The notes below the pieces were generated by a model that had not been told where the DNA came from, made no database searches, and saw nothing but the letters and a program-made list of their open reading frames with translations. Below, piece by piece: positions 46,797 to 57,910 of a stretch of DNA of 64,000 nt; positions within the stretch are counted from its first letter, which is position 1; the number at the start of each line of letters is the position of its first letter. Origin of the DNA: Strigamia acuminata (lineage: Eukaryota > Arthropoda > Chilopoda > Geophilomorpha > Linotaeniidae); the NCBI GenBank assembly GCA_949358305.1, contig OX442316.1, forward strand, positions 14,260,001 to 14,324,000. Direction: 5' to 3'. A program made the translations under genes and the position numbers.

Positions 46797-46885
46797 CTAC
46801 GGGGATTTATTTAATCAACGTAATTACAGCCGTGTTAAATTGAATGTCGATGTGCAGGAAAATGTTCGAAATAACAAGAGTCGCT
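46797..46885 (+). pseudogene. chimeric scrap: SWEET exon 3 piece joined to A-type channel exon 6 piece
   Basis: About 40 bases resemble the SWEET exon at 50985-51025 (GGATTTATTTAATCAACGTA with few changes) and run directly into about 45 bases of A-type exon 6 (TCGATGTGCAGGAAAATGTT). The rest of that exon 6 reappears at 48118, so a later insertion split it. Confidence 0.7.
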
Positions 46886-46900
46886 AAAGTGTCTAGGGTA

Positions 46901-46922
46901 TGTATGTATGTATGTATGTAAA
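46901..46922. repeat. (ATGT)n microsatellite
   Basis: TATGTATGTATGTATGTA, about five units. Confidence 0.9.
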
Positions 46923-47058
46923 ATTAACACAATAATTTTACTAATGATTAAACACAATAAATTATAATAATTAACACTAATCTAATAATGAAATGGAATA
47001 ATATAATAATGAAAAGAAATGCGACAACAGTCCCGAACAAAGGAAAGCGCGACAACGG

Positions 47059-47521
47059 CTACCGTCTTCCCCCGAATATAACACCATGGTGTTGTATTCG
47101 AGTTTTGTTCGAAATGGCAAGTTTGAAAACATTGACCGAAAATTCGAATATAACACCACTTCAGCTATAACACCATGGTGTTATATTCGAATACAACACC
47201 ATGGTGTTATATTCGAATTTTTTATTGTTTTCAAATACAACACCATGGTTTTATATTCGAATTTTTTAAAAACTATGAAATACGTACAGTGTACGCTTCC
47301 AAAACGCAAACGATACAGCACATGTACGTTTTTATTTAGTTTATTTTTATTGTTTTTTGTTTTTACTTTAAATAAAACACAAAAAATAAAAACATACAAG
47401 ATATTGTTTGTTTTTTTAATCATAGTCATAAACACATATTAACAATTTTTCTTTTTTTGCAAACTTACATGTTTTTTTACGAATACAACACCATGGTGTT
47501 TTATTCGGGGGAAGACGGTAG
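47059..47521. mobile_element. 463-bp MITE with palindromic CACCATGGTG modules
   Basis: Inverted ends of about 40 bp: left begins CTACCGTCTTCCCCCGAATA, right is its inverse. Between them the palindrome AACACCATGGTGTT or near copies recur at least five times, each followed by a TATTCGAA-like box. No coding capacity. No target duplication was recognised. Confidence 0.75.
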
Positions 47522-48117
47522 TGCGCGAAAATGGCGGGGCGGCGTCTTCTTTCCCTGTACTCACTGTTCTCGGGCGGAGACGGCGACGACTCCGGAATCT
47601 TCACAGTGGTCCTCGGCGATGGCGGTGGCGGCGAGTAAGAGCTCTGCTTCCCCAAGTAGAGTTTTCAAACACTCAAAGTGCGTGTATCAACTGGCGATGA
47701 TACACACGGCTGAAGCGCTGGCTTTGCTGATTCAGATGTGACCGTCAGATTTGAACCAGTCACACAGCAAAGATAGCAGATGTCTCAAATCACCTAAACG
47801 TTCACAAGGTCAGTACTTGCAATTTTGGACGAGCAATGACAGGTGTGTTGTTTTGTTGTAGGGGAATTCAAGAGTGTGCGCAATGAGAGTTTTTAAGTGC
47901 AACAAAAGAATTGTTGTACAAAAACGGTTAATTTGCTGCTCACCCCAGCTAAATTGGGGTGGGATGTACAAAGGGAGTTTTCACCCCCAAGACACAGCAG
48001 GCTGGTTGCCAAACAAGAGCACCGGTACGGTAATTAAAATACTACATATTTTAAGTGGTGATAATTTATTTACAATAAAAACAATCGAGATTACTACAAC
48101 ATTTATTTCCAAACGTA
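47522..48117. other. inserted sequence without a recognised gene
   Basis: Contains a GC-rich patch (47530-47650) with a 35-codon ATG frame (MAGRRLLSLYSLFSGGDGDD...) unlike its AT-rich surroundings; I recognise no homologue. Together with the MITE it interrupts the A3 remnant. Confidence 0.4.
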
Positions 48118-48262
48118 TATGTAGTTGAAGAGATGTACAGTTACGATCTAATTACTTTTTTCTGTGATTTGTGTAGAAATTTAAGCTTTTATTTATGCCT
48201 GAGTTTGCTCACGATCTTAAAAATAGTTCTGTGGTTCAAGTGTGCATCACCAAACAATGAAT
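48118..48262 (+). pseudogene. A3: decayed 3' end of an A-type DEG/ENaC gene
   Basis: Aligns with the last about 145 bases of A2 exon 6 (VEE..SYDL.TF to the CATCACCAAACAATGA end) but with a stop in the filter region (TGTGTAGAAATTTAAG) and deletions. It marks a third A-B unit whose B partner is B2. Confidence 0.8.
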
Positions 48263-48619
48263 AAATAATGGCAAACCATATTAACCATAATTTTAGTTTA
48301 AAAATAAAAAATAAAAATAAAAAAGTCTAGAGAACTTGGACAAAGACATGACGTACCACGTAGAGTGTGTCCGTTTGTTTATCTTTCTTTTATATCTTTT
48401 TAATGGCCGTGTGCCTACCGGAAGTATTGCAGCAAAGTTTCTAAGTCAACACAAAAAAGCGAGCAATTTGGAATTGATCACACGAAATACACGTATTAGG
48501 TGGAGAATTCGAGTGACCCTTATCGTGTATTCTATTTTGTGCCAAACCATTAAATTAAATCCAAGATAACAAAATACTTTTCAAAACAACCAAAACTTCA
48601 GTCGCTCATACTTTTTGAA

Positions 48620-50301
48620 ATGAATTACTACTCGTGTTCGGGCAGTCAAAACGTTTGGCGCAAATCAACCCGGCTACCAATTAAGGGCCGAGTGCTCAAA
48701 CTCGGGGCTTTTGAGCCACAACAACCCCGTGCGAAGAAGATTGTAATAGAGAAACGATACATAAATGTTGACGGTCCGTCTCAGGACACCCTAAAAGGTC
48801 CTTCAGTGATTCTAGACCGAAATGCAGGTTTTTTTCGACGTGTCGTTTGGCTCGTTGTGGTCGTTGCGTGCACGGGGATTTGCATGTATCAAGTTGGTGA
48901 TCGGTTGTTAATGTATTTGCGGAATCCGATATACAGAAGAATTGAAATACGGCGAAATTCAACGCTCAAGTTTCCTTCTTTCACCATCTGTCCGTTTGAT
49001 ATCGACAGCCAGACAGCCACTCAACTTGTACAGATACAACACGCTAAAATCTCCGGCGATAAAACGCGACACAGTGTGTGGAATTTGTTGGATCATACCA
49101 ATTTGACTGCGTATGATATTTGGGAGTTGAACCAAATCGATGACACTAATACCAAAGTCTCTTTTGTGGTAAGTTTTGCTAGCACAGCATCAATTAGTCG
49201 AGACAAATTAATTAATATTTACTTCGATTTAATTTATTTTCAGCTGAAAAAAAAATTGCCATCGGACGATTTTCCAACTATTACAAAAATCTACAAGAAA
49301 TTCTCGTTTCTCGGATTTTGCATGACTGTTAAAATTAGTAAATATATTTTGTATGACGTCATATTTTGGAAATTTAACGATTATTTCGTAGCTGGAAAAG
49401 TGACTTTCATGGGACCTGCTTTTGTTTTGAGAATCGAGCAGAAGCGTGAGAAGAATTATGACCTCGACGACGACATCGCTTTCACTGTAAATTTCAATGA
49501 AAAACATTTCTTGGTTAATTCTTTCTTCCTTCTAATTTGCTTTTAGATTTTTCCACACGATGATAACGTCCCGACGCTACATTTGGCATTTTTTAAGGGT
49601 CAACTCATCCCAAGAGGCCAAATGGCATCAATTGCATTGTCAGTCTCAACGGTAAATTGATGCTGCTCCTTTAGCTTTTTTTCCGAGCATGTTCTAATTA
49701 TTTTTCAGTATTTTCAAATATTTGAAATTTTGATCGTTTAGTTTTATAAATTGAATACCGCCAAATACCGATGCGAAGATGCTGTCACAGCCGCAACGTG
49801 TTGGACCCAATGTTTGGAAACACTTCTCACCAGTCGAACTAATTGCAGGCAAGTCATAAATGAAATACACGAGTTAATTACGGTATACTTATGATTCTAA
49901 AATAATTTTTTTTATTATTTCTGCATAGACTTCCTTATATGACGTCCAAAGCTCGAAACTGTACTACAGCCAGTGAATGTAAGGAGGTCTTTGAAGCTAC
50001 TCTTTCATTATACATGGCAACTAAACGATTCCGTTGCAATTGCCCGCATAAATGCGTCGACAACCATTACGAAAACAATTTGGACGTCCAGGGAGAAGCA
50101 GACAATTCCACATCACTGGAAATTTACTTCAAAAGCAACAATTTTCAACAGATAACTGAATTCTACGGCTATGGATTCGTCAGCTTTGTGTGCGATCTGG
50201 GTGGCAATTTGGGTTTTTATTTAGGTATCTGCTTACTAACAGTTCTAGAAATGGTTGATCGCACTTTCATCCGTTTGGGAAAGGCTTTACATATATATTA
50301 A
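48620..50301 (+). CDS. DEG/ENaC sodium channel family protein B2
   Basis: Six exons: 48620-49168, 49244-49337, 49392-49486, 49547-49651, 49742-49848 and 49929-50301; 440 residues, same size and phases as B1. TM1 VVWLVVVVACTGICMYQVGD, FPSFTICPFDID, a CWTQC / CNCPHKC cysteine set and TM2 NLGFYLGICLLTVLEMVD. The filter position is GIC as in B1. The intron after 49848 has a GC donor (GCAAGTC) where B1 has GTAAGTC; GC-AG introns splice, so the gene is probably functional. Upstream 400 bp match the B1 upstream, so regulation may be shared. Confidence 0.85.
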
Positions 50302-50673
50302 AAATGTATTTATTTATTGCAAATGTATTAATAAAAATATATATTTAGTGCTGCTTGTATGGAGCGAGATAAGGCAATAAAATCATGATATATGCTTCGC
50401 TTATCGGCCAGATCTCTGGACTTTATCCAAATTAAACTTTGAAATGTTTTTCCGCACATTTTGTATTATTTTTGTTTTAAATTTTTAGGCGATTTTATAT
50501 AGAAACTTGTTCACCCGATTTCTATTTGAACTATCCCATCAGTCAAGCGGTATAAAGAGAACAAAATAATAATCGTAGTAGCATCGAAAACGAAAATACC
50601 TTAGATAGCTTATCGGGAATTGTGTTCGCTTATCATATCAGATACAAACATTTGTAAAAATCAAATTTTCAAA

Positions 50674-51634
50674 ATGGAGCTGGTAGATATTCTCGGGAGT
50701 GTTGCAAATGTTCTTATTTTGTGTTTAATTGCGTCGGGAATGTGAGTACCGTTAAATCGAATGTATAAATAGCGTTTTAACATGTATCTGTTTGCTCATA
50801 GACCAGCATCAATCCGAATAAGACGAAATAAAAGTGTAGAAAATGTTTCCCACGTTCCGTTCTCGTTGGGATTTTTCAAGTAAAATAATAATAATAAAAA
50901 AAAAATCTATTTATTTATTTATTTTGTTTTATTTTTGCAGTTCTTGTTTGTGGCTGAATTATGGTTTATTACTGGCCAATCCAGGGATTTATCTGATCAA
51001 CATAATTGCAGCCGTGTTAAATTCCTTTTATTTAGGATGTTATTATTGTTTCTGTCCAAATGAGGTAACAAATCTAACAACACGTTATTTAAGTTAATGC
51101 AAATTCTTTTTCTCATCGATGTTTATTGTTTTAGGCGTTTATGCATAAATTATTTATAAGTATGATAGCGGGACTGGGTGCTGTTGTTGCTTATACAGCA
51201 TTTTTGACAAGTGCTGAGCATGGAATTTGGGTTGCGGGTCTTCTCAGTTCTGCAGTCACCATGTCTTTTGTTGCGGCTCCGTTAGCTGAGTTGGTATGTT
51301 ATTTAAGTCCAAGTGTTTTAAGATACGAGAAGATTGACCTACGGTACTTTGAATTGCCTTTGCAGGGAACCGTTATTCGAACAAAATCGACAGCAAGCCT
51401 TCCATTATTTTTTATATTAATGAATTTGTTACTTGGTTTGCTATTTTTTGTTTATGGATATTTATTGCAGGACATATTCGTTCAAGTAATTTCATTAATT
51501 TAATTTAATTATATAGGCCTATATGAAATGATTTTTCTTTTCAGATTCCCAATGCAATTGGTGTTATTGTAAGTGTTGTTGCATTGTCGTTTTATGCCAT
51601 TTATCCGTCAAAACCAGCAAACAAATCGTCATGA
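50674..51634 (+). CDS. SWEET-family sugar transporter
   Basis: Six exons: 50674-50741, 50802-50879, 50941-51064, 51135-51293, 51366-51485 and 51545-51634; 212 residues, normal for animal SWEETs. Two MtN3/saliva triple-helix repeats are seen: repeat 1 with SGIPASIRIRRNKSVENVS and SCLWLNYGLLLANP, and repeat 2 with SFVAAPLAEL, GTVIRTKSTASLP, YGYLLQDIFVQIPNAIGVIV and IYPSKP. SWEETs passively transport sugars through plasma or internal membranes; the second-repeat RTKS motif and PN pair are family hallmarks. The start Met at 50674 gives the expected TM1. Phases 2 and 0 splice cleanly. A scrap of its exon 3 lies at 46797. Confidence 0.92.
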
Positions 51635-52615
51635 TAAAGTTTGCTGGTCTGAACACTGGAATCACCAATCAGACACTGATTTCATTGATTTACCAATATT
51701 TGAGTTGTAAAATTAATGTTGTTCCATGAATGTATTCGCAACTGATTATGTATTTAAGCAATTGATATAAATTTATACTTTTTTAAAAGTTTATTTCCAA
51801 TTGCAAATTATTACTACAAATCATCGTTCAAGTACGAAAATAGTCTACGGTAACTGTACTATTGTTTTTATTCTTTTGGAAGTAAATGCCACTCCTGTAT
51901 TGACCGTGAAGAAGAAAATGACGATCGAATCGGTTTTGGGCGATTTTGGGTTTCTTGATCGTCGATGGATGTGAGTAAATTTCATCCCAAAATCCAATTT
52001 TATAATGTCATTTCTGATTTTAAACGTTCAATTTAAATTTAAATGTTAATTGTTTATTTATTTTGTTTGAATCCCGGTTAGAGGGAGGGCATCTGTTTAT
52101 TTTTAATTATTTGAGCTGCAACGGTGTGATGCTGTTTCGATGAGTCAAAAATGGCCGAAATTAAATGTCGTGTGTTTCAGATTTTCTTTTTTGTTAATAA
52201 AATTTCCTAACTCCTCATTTGAGTTTTAAAAATACCAACCAATGCCGGAACTTGCCGGCCAAGGCTACTTGAACACAGAATCCAGTACTGTGACTTGAAT
52301 ACGACCTTGCCGGAACTTGCCGGCCGTGACAACCTGGTGACGACGCACCATTCTTCTACCCAAGATACCTACAACCACGATCCATCCTGTTGTTTCGGCT
52401 CGTGTCGAAAGTTCGTAGACTATTTATCACTATTTGCCAAATTATTTTTTCTTCGCACGTGTGTTGCTGATTCATTATTCTTTCCTGGAAGCAAAGGAGT
52501 CGTACAGTGTCTAGTCGTGGATCGGATCAGTCGGAAATAGTTTAGTTGTACCTCGACCCAAGGTTAGCACGCGTGTTTCTGCATTTTTTTGGTTCGTTTA
52601 CTCACGTTCGTGCGA
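51635..52615. other. intergenic, no gene recognised
   Basis: SWEET 3' UTR and the upstream region of the AAA gene. TGCCGGAACTTGCCGGCC occurs twice (52242-52259 and 52310-52327). Confidence 0.5.
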
Positions 52616-55600
52616 ATGACACTCCAAAAGAAGATGGAAGGGAGTAAATGGAAGAAATGTACGTACTGCGATTGTATTTTTGTGACTCAAGACGGAGAAA
52701 TACATAAAACTGTTTGCAATACGACGATCGGTGATGATCGGTTTCTACAAACTTTTTACCCAAGTAGTGAATCTGTCAAACACAATTTCATTAAAAATTC
52801 ACGTTATTTCGGTTCGTGTACCAGGATTACATCGGAAGAGTGTAAGTATAATCAGTAGAATTTATTTTTATTAATTATGTATATTTGTTTATTCTACAAT
52901 TTTAGTTTTGGGTGGCACAAAACTGCAGAGAAATTGCGACGATTTTATTGTGATGCTTCCGTTGAGCGTTATGAAGTTTTGTTCAATCAGTATTGGCAGT
53001 TGGGTATTGTTGACAAACTCAGCCGGCGAGCAGATAGTTAGAACAGTATATCCAAATGAACGTTTGAGGAATGAGATCGGTGTACAGGAACAAACATGTT
53101 GCCGTTTCGGTGTGAAGCTTCGTGATTACATATCAGTAGAAACTTACACTGGCCCGAAGATGCCGGCCGTGGAAATTGTATTAACACCAAAGTAAATTTT
53201 AGGTTTAAAAATATTGAATCAAATTATTTAATTTCTTTATCTTTTACAGACATGACACTCTCACAGCATCCATGTTATCGCCACGTGTTGTAGAAGTATT
53301 GAAAACACGTGAAAGTATTATAATTTTAGAAATAATATTTATAACAGTAACGTTTATGTTTTTGTTTTAGATGGTACGTTTTTATGTACTGGAAACAGAT
53401 TGTCGTTACGTTATTTGGGACATACGTTTGAGTTTTCGGTAGCAAATGTTGCTGGGAAAAACAATGAGGGGCCTTCAAGCTTGGAATTTAATTGTGAAGT
53501 GAATAATTCTGAACGCACAAGTTGGGCTACGTCAACACCCATCAAATCATCGGCACCCACGATGAACCGTAAAGAGTTTTATTACGTTACGACTGACACG
53601 GAAATAAAAATTGAAAATACTGATCACTCACCGAGCGAGAAGTCGTCGTGGTCTTACAGCATGATTGGAGGATTGGATGAGGAAATAAGTTTGATTCAAA
53701 AACTTGTAGATCAATATAAAAGTACGAATTGAATTGTGCATTGTCGTATTTGTCCGTGTTAAATGTTGATTTTTCAGGCAAGAGTTTCCCAATAGGCATA
53801 CTTATCAACGGGCCTTCGGGAGTTGGCAAAAGTGCTTTAGTTCAAGCTGTGGTCGCTGAAAATAAGTCGCATCATTTTCTAACTGTTAGTAAACCGAACG
53901 AAATATTAAAAACGTACGTGATGATTATCACTAATATTGATTTATTGCTTAAAATAATTTTTTTTTTTTTGTTTTTAATACAGCGATTCCGAAATTCAAC
54001 GAGTGTTTGAAGATGCCAGAAAAAAGTAAAACTGATAGACGATAAAAAAAAGAATAATTTTGCAACAATATATTTTTGTTTCCTAGATCTCCGAGCATTC
54101 TACTGATTGAAAACATTGAGGAATGGTGCCCTAAACGGTCGGACGTGATAAATATTCAAGACCTTCAGCTTGCATCGACTTTAAAGATGGAAATAAACAA
54201 AATCCAAGTAATAATTAAAAGTTTAAATACCAATGTACAAGTTGTACTTGATTTTTGTTTTTCATTTCAGTCGGGTGATTTTGCAACGATTGTGTTTGCG
54301 ACGACTAGAGATGTGACTGAATTAGATCAAACACTGAGACGGTCGTTGTATTTTGATGTTGAAATCGAATTGAGTGTTCCAACGGTGGAGCAAAAGACCG
54401 AGATATTGAAAAGGGTTGCAATGCCCTTTAAGCACGCATTAACTCATTCCGATATGTTTGAACTGGCTAAACTATCTCACGGTTACACAGGATCCACTTT
54501 GAAGCGGTTGATTGTAAAAGGTTTCGAAGTTGTACATTTTAAAATGTTTTGTTTACAACGTCATCTTGTGTTTTTACAGCTTATTTAGGGAAAATACAAA
54601 GCAGTTCGGGCGTTTCGGCCGATATTCAATTAGAGTTTGAGGATTTAAAATGCACCATGAAGGACATTGTTCCGGACGTAATGGATGGATTTAATCACGA
54701 TCTTAATGAGGTGAGATTTACGAAATTAAAATGTCGTCAAATGTGTTTTAATCGAGTTTTTAATTTGTAGGTGCTTTGGTCCGACGTAGCTGGTTACGAA
54801 GACGTGAAAGAAAAATTAATTCAGGCTGTAGAATGGCCCTTAAAATATCCAGACGATTTCAAACGTCTCGGCGTAAGTCCTACCAAAGGCATTTTATTAT
54901 ACGGCCCATCCGGTTGTGGCAAATCGATGCTTGCGGAAGCAGTTGGGACTGAATCGAAATTTAATTTCATCTACGTAACGGTAAAACGTTTTGTTTGAAT
55001 GTAATTTGTTGAATTTTAGTTGACAGAATCTTGTCTTTTCAACAGTCTAACGACGTGTCGATTAAATTTGTCGGTAAATCGGAAGAAGCCATCAGGAATT
55101 TATTCCGAGCAGCGAAAAGAGCGGCACCTTGCATAGTTTTTATTGATAAAATCGATTGTCTGGCAACAGTTCGTGGAGAGTAAATAAATTCGTTCTTCGC
55201 ATTCATATTGATGAGTTTTTTTGATGATTGTTTAATCGTAAGGTTGGGCTCAGGAGGTCGCGTTGAAAATCGAGTTTTAGGGCAGTTACTTAAGGCCATG
55301 GAAGAAGTCCGGTCGGAAATGGTTATCGTGATCGGTGCAACTACGTCGCCTCAATTGGTCGATGAGGTGAGTGTGATTTTAGTCGTTGGAATGTGGAATT
55401 TTTATTTATTTATTATTTCACAGGCGTTGTTGCGACCTGGACGGTTAGATCGAAAAATTCACGTGCCGCTTCCTGATTCGGAGACGAGGCGACAACTGTT
55501 TAATATTTGCCTCAAAAATGAGAATGTTACTGACGATGTTGTGAATGAGGATCTAATAAGAAGAACTGAGGGATATTCCGGAGCTGATGTACGTGCATTT

Positions 55601-55827
55601 ACATTGGATTAGTTTGTATTAATTTATTAATTAAGTTATTTATTTACTCGCAGATTAAAGGGTTGTGCTGTTCGGCAATACGTGAAGCGTTGCAGGAGAA
55701 TAAATTAAGTGAATCGTATGTTGTGTCGATGGAACATTTCACTCGTGCCTTAAAAAATTCTACCTCGAGTTGCTCAGATTATGAAATCGAAATGTGCCAA
55801 CTTTTTCAAAAAAGTCAAATAAAATGA
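52616..55827 (+). CDS. AFG2/SPATA5-like two-ring AAA protein with degenerate ATPase motifs
   Basis: Fourteen exons: 52616-52841, 52906-53191, 53250-53308, 53371-53721, 53778-53913, 53984-54025, 54087-54207, 54271-54520, 54580-54710, 54771-54980, 55046-55179, 55243-55366, 55424-55588 and 55654-55827; 802 residues, family-like length. N-terminus: a C-x2-C-x11-H-x3-C zinc-finger-like motif, then a double-psi-barrel-like region. D1: SMIGGLDEE, Walker [10 protein letters not shown], but Walker B is LLIENIE in place of IDELD. D2: [20 protein letters not shown], Walker [10 protein letters not shown], Walker B FIDKID (Glu to Lys), then [17 protein letters not shown] and GYSGAD. AFG2 acts on ribosome precursors, releasing Rlp24 in 60S maturation. 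Walker A is kept, but hydrolysis may be impaired. Start 52616 is the first ATG; 52634 is another. Confidence 0.85.
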
Positions 55828-56519
55828 TTCGAGAATTGAATTATAATTTATCCGCAATTATTTTATATATTCTTTATATTTTAGAGAAACAAAACCGAGC
55901 TGAATCGCTAAACATTCTTACTTCGCTTTAATTATTAAAACAAAACCAAAAAATGTCGCCACATGCCGTTAGCTTTCATTTCTCTACTTAATTTAATACA
56001 GCCTACCAGTACATCATCCGAGGAATCCGAAGGCGATAGAAATAGCATGCGTCATTATGAATTTAATTATCAGATATGTGCATGGAATTATTGTAGATCG
56101 TAGAACAATTTATTAAAAACCTCACTTTTAATTGCAGTGAGAGTATCAACTAGACAAACCGCATTGACCAAAGACTTTCCAAACGGACAACTAGTTTTTA
56201 ATCCAGGGTTGTCTGAAAAACAAACGTGCGATCTGCGATGCGATATTTGATGGTATACACACAATAAGTATGAATAATATATTTCGTTTAACACGAAGGA
56301 AGAAAGTTTATTTTTTTTGTAGAATGTTTGTTAGAATATAACTTTGGGATATTTTCTATAAATGTAGTATTATTTCAACAAGTACTAAAAAATTTCCGTG
56401 ATTTATTTTTTATCACTAGGTGGAATATGTGTGGCAGGAAGTTGTCGCACTTCTAGAAGTTTCCATGGTTTTTGATTGGCTATGCTGATTAGTCTGCATG
56501 TCAGGACTACTTTGCATAT
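55828..56519. other. intergenic; possible small minus-strand exon
   Basis: Mostly AT-rich. At 56117-56212 the minus strand could encode an exon (DNPGLKTSCPFGKSLVNAVC... between an AG acceptor and a GT donor), but I found no partner exon and no family match. Confidence 0.35.
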
Positions 56520-56985
56520 TCTTTTTTCAAGCTGGTTTTCGAGCGCAGTTTTCGCCATTCGGTGCTCGGCTCGGTGGAGGACGTTGAGGATTCTCTACGG
56601 TGAGTAAATTGATTCATTTTATTTAATTTTACACTTTGTTCTTTTATTTATTTGTGGTTTGTTTTCGCACTACTAAAGCGCAATGAGTGTTAATTACTGT
56701 AGTTTTCTAGCGCGTTTATATTTTGGCAGTTAATTGTAGAGGTTTATTGTATTAACGTAGTTTAATTATATTCAGCTATCGACTTTCTTTTGACCTTTTG
56801 TCTTATTTTTGTATGGTTCATTACTTTTATAAGTAATTGCTAATTGGGTATTTTTTATTTTTTAGGTTTATTCAATCATGTAGACTTCTCAACTCAGCCA
56901 GAGGATTCGACACTCCAAGAAGTTTATTATAATTTGTTTTAATTTTATTGTTGCTTTTTTATTTTTAAAGTTTAATAAAACCCAT
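56520..56985 (+). ncRNA. possible short two-exon transcript with an ATG-TAG start-stop
   Basis: A GC-richer block (56530-56600) ends at a good donor, CTACG|GTGAGT, and a TTTTTTAG acceptor at about 56864 leads into a second block with ATGTAG at 56878 and AATAAA at about 56975. There is no meaningful open frame. It could be a noncoding RNA, or the first exons of something not recognised. Confidence 0.3.
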
Positions 56986-57127
56986 TTGTGTTGTGCTTTT
57001 GTAATTTGTTATAGTTGTAATAAAACTACAACAAAAATTACAATTACACAACACTTTATTTTCTCATTTACTTCGTGTTATTTTAAAATAAACATAACTA
57101 AAATGGGAAATCTGTATACCCCTTTTT

Positions 57128-57193
57128 TATTCTAAGTCCAAACCTATAAAAATTTGGCATAGATTCGCCTTTTTGATTTTTGGACTTAGAATA
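57128..57193. repeat. perfect 15-bp inverted repeat (hairpin)
   Basis: TATTCTAAGTCCAAA at 57128-57142 and its exact inverse at 57179-57193, separated by 36 bases. Confidence 0.9.
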
Positions 57194-57504
57194 TTTTTGC
57201 GAAGAAATGACATAGCTTATAAAAAATAAAATTTTATTGAAATAAAAATATACACTTTACATGAAATATTTCCAAATTTTTCCTTAAAAGGAAAATTAAA
57301 TGGCAAATTAAAGGTTTAAGCGGGTTATAACGGACCATTTAAGGATAATCTCGGGTAAACATCCCCCTTGAGATTCCGCCGTTTTACCACACCTCCGGGA
57401 CCCAGAGTGTGCCACGCTCTGGACCCCTTAAAAATGTCCCACGATGTCTTCCTGTCGATGGAGGTTTTAAATTTACCTACGGTAAATAGAAAAAATATAA
57501 AATA

Positions 57505-57840
57505 AATATGAACAAAATATAATGTATAAAAGTGATATATATAAACATAAAAATATGAACAAAATGTATAAAAGTTACATAAAAATATGAACAAAATGTA
57601 TAAAAGTTACATAAAAATATGAACAAAATGTATAAAAGTTACATAAAAATATGAACAAAATGTATAAAAGTTACATAAAAATATGAACAAAATGTATAAA
57701 AGTTACATAAAAATATAAACAAAATGTATAAAAGTTACATAAAAATATGAACAAAATGTATAAAAGTTACATAAAAATATGAACAAAATGTATAAAAGTT
57801 ACATAAAAATATGAACAATGTATAAAAGTTATATAAAAAT
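57505..57840. repeat. 32-bp tandem repeat, about 9-10 copies
   Basis: The unit ACATAAAAATATGAACAAAA plus TGTATAAAAGTT is repeated nearly perfectly, then decays into a 23-bp AATTAAAATAATTATACAAAA-like form to about 57910. Confidence 0.92.
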
Positions 57841-57910
57841 ATGAATTAAAATAATTATACAAAAATATGAATTAAAATAATTATACAAAAATATGAATTA
57901 AAACCATTAC

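Noticed and set aside
57325-57594. Minus-strand frame with a GC-rich core (WHTLGPGGVVKRR)
   Set aside because: Half of it is repeat-derived; the core matches nothing I know and has no start.
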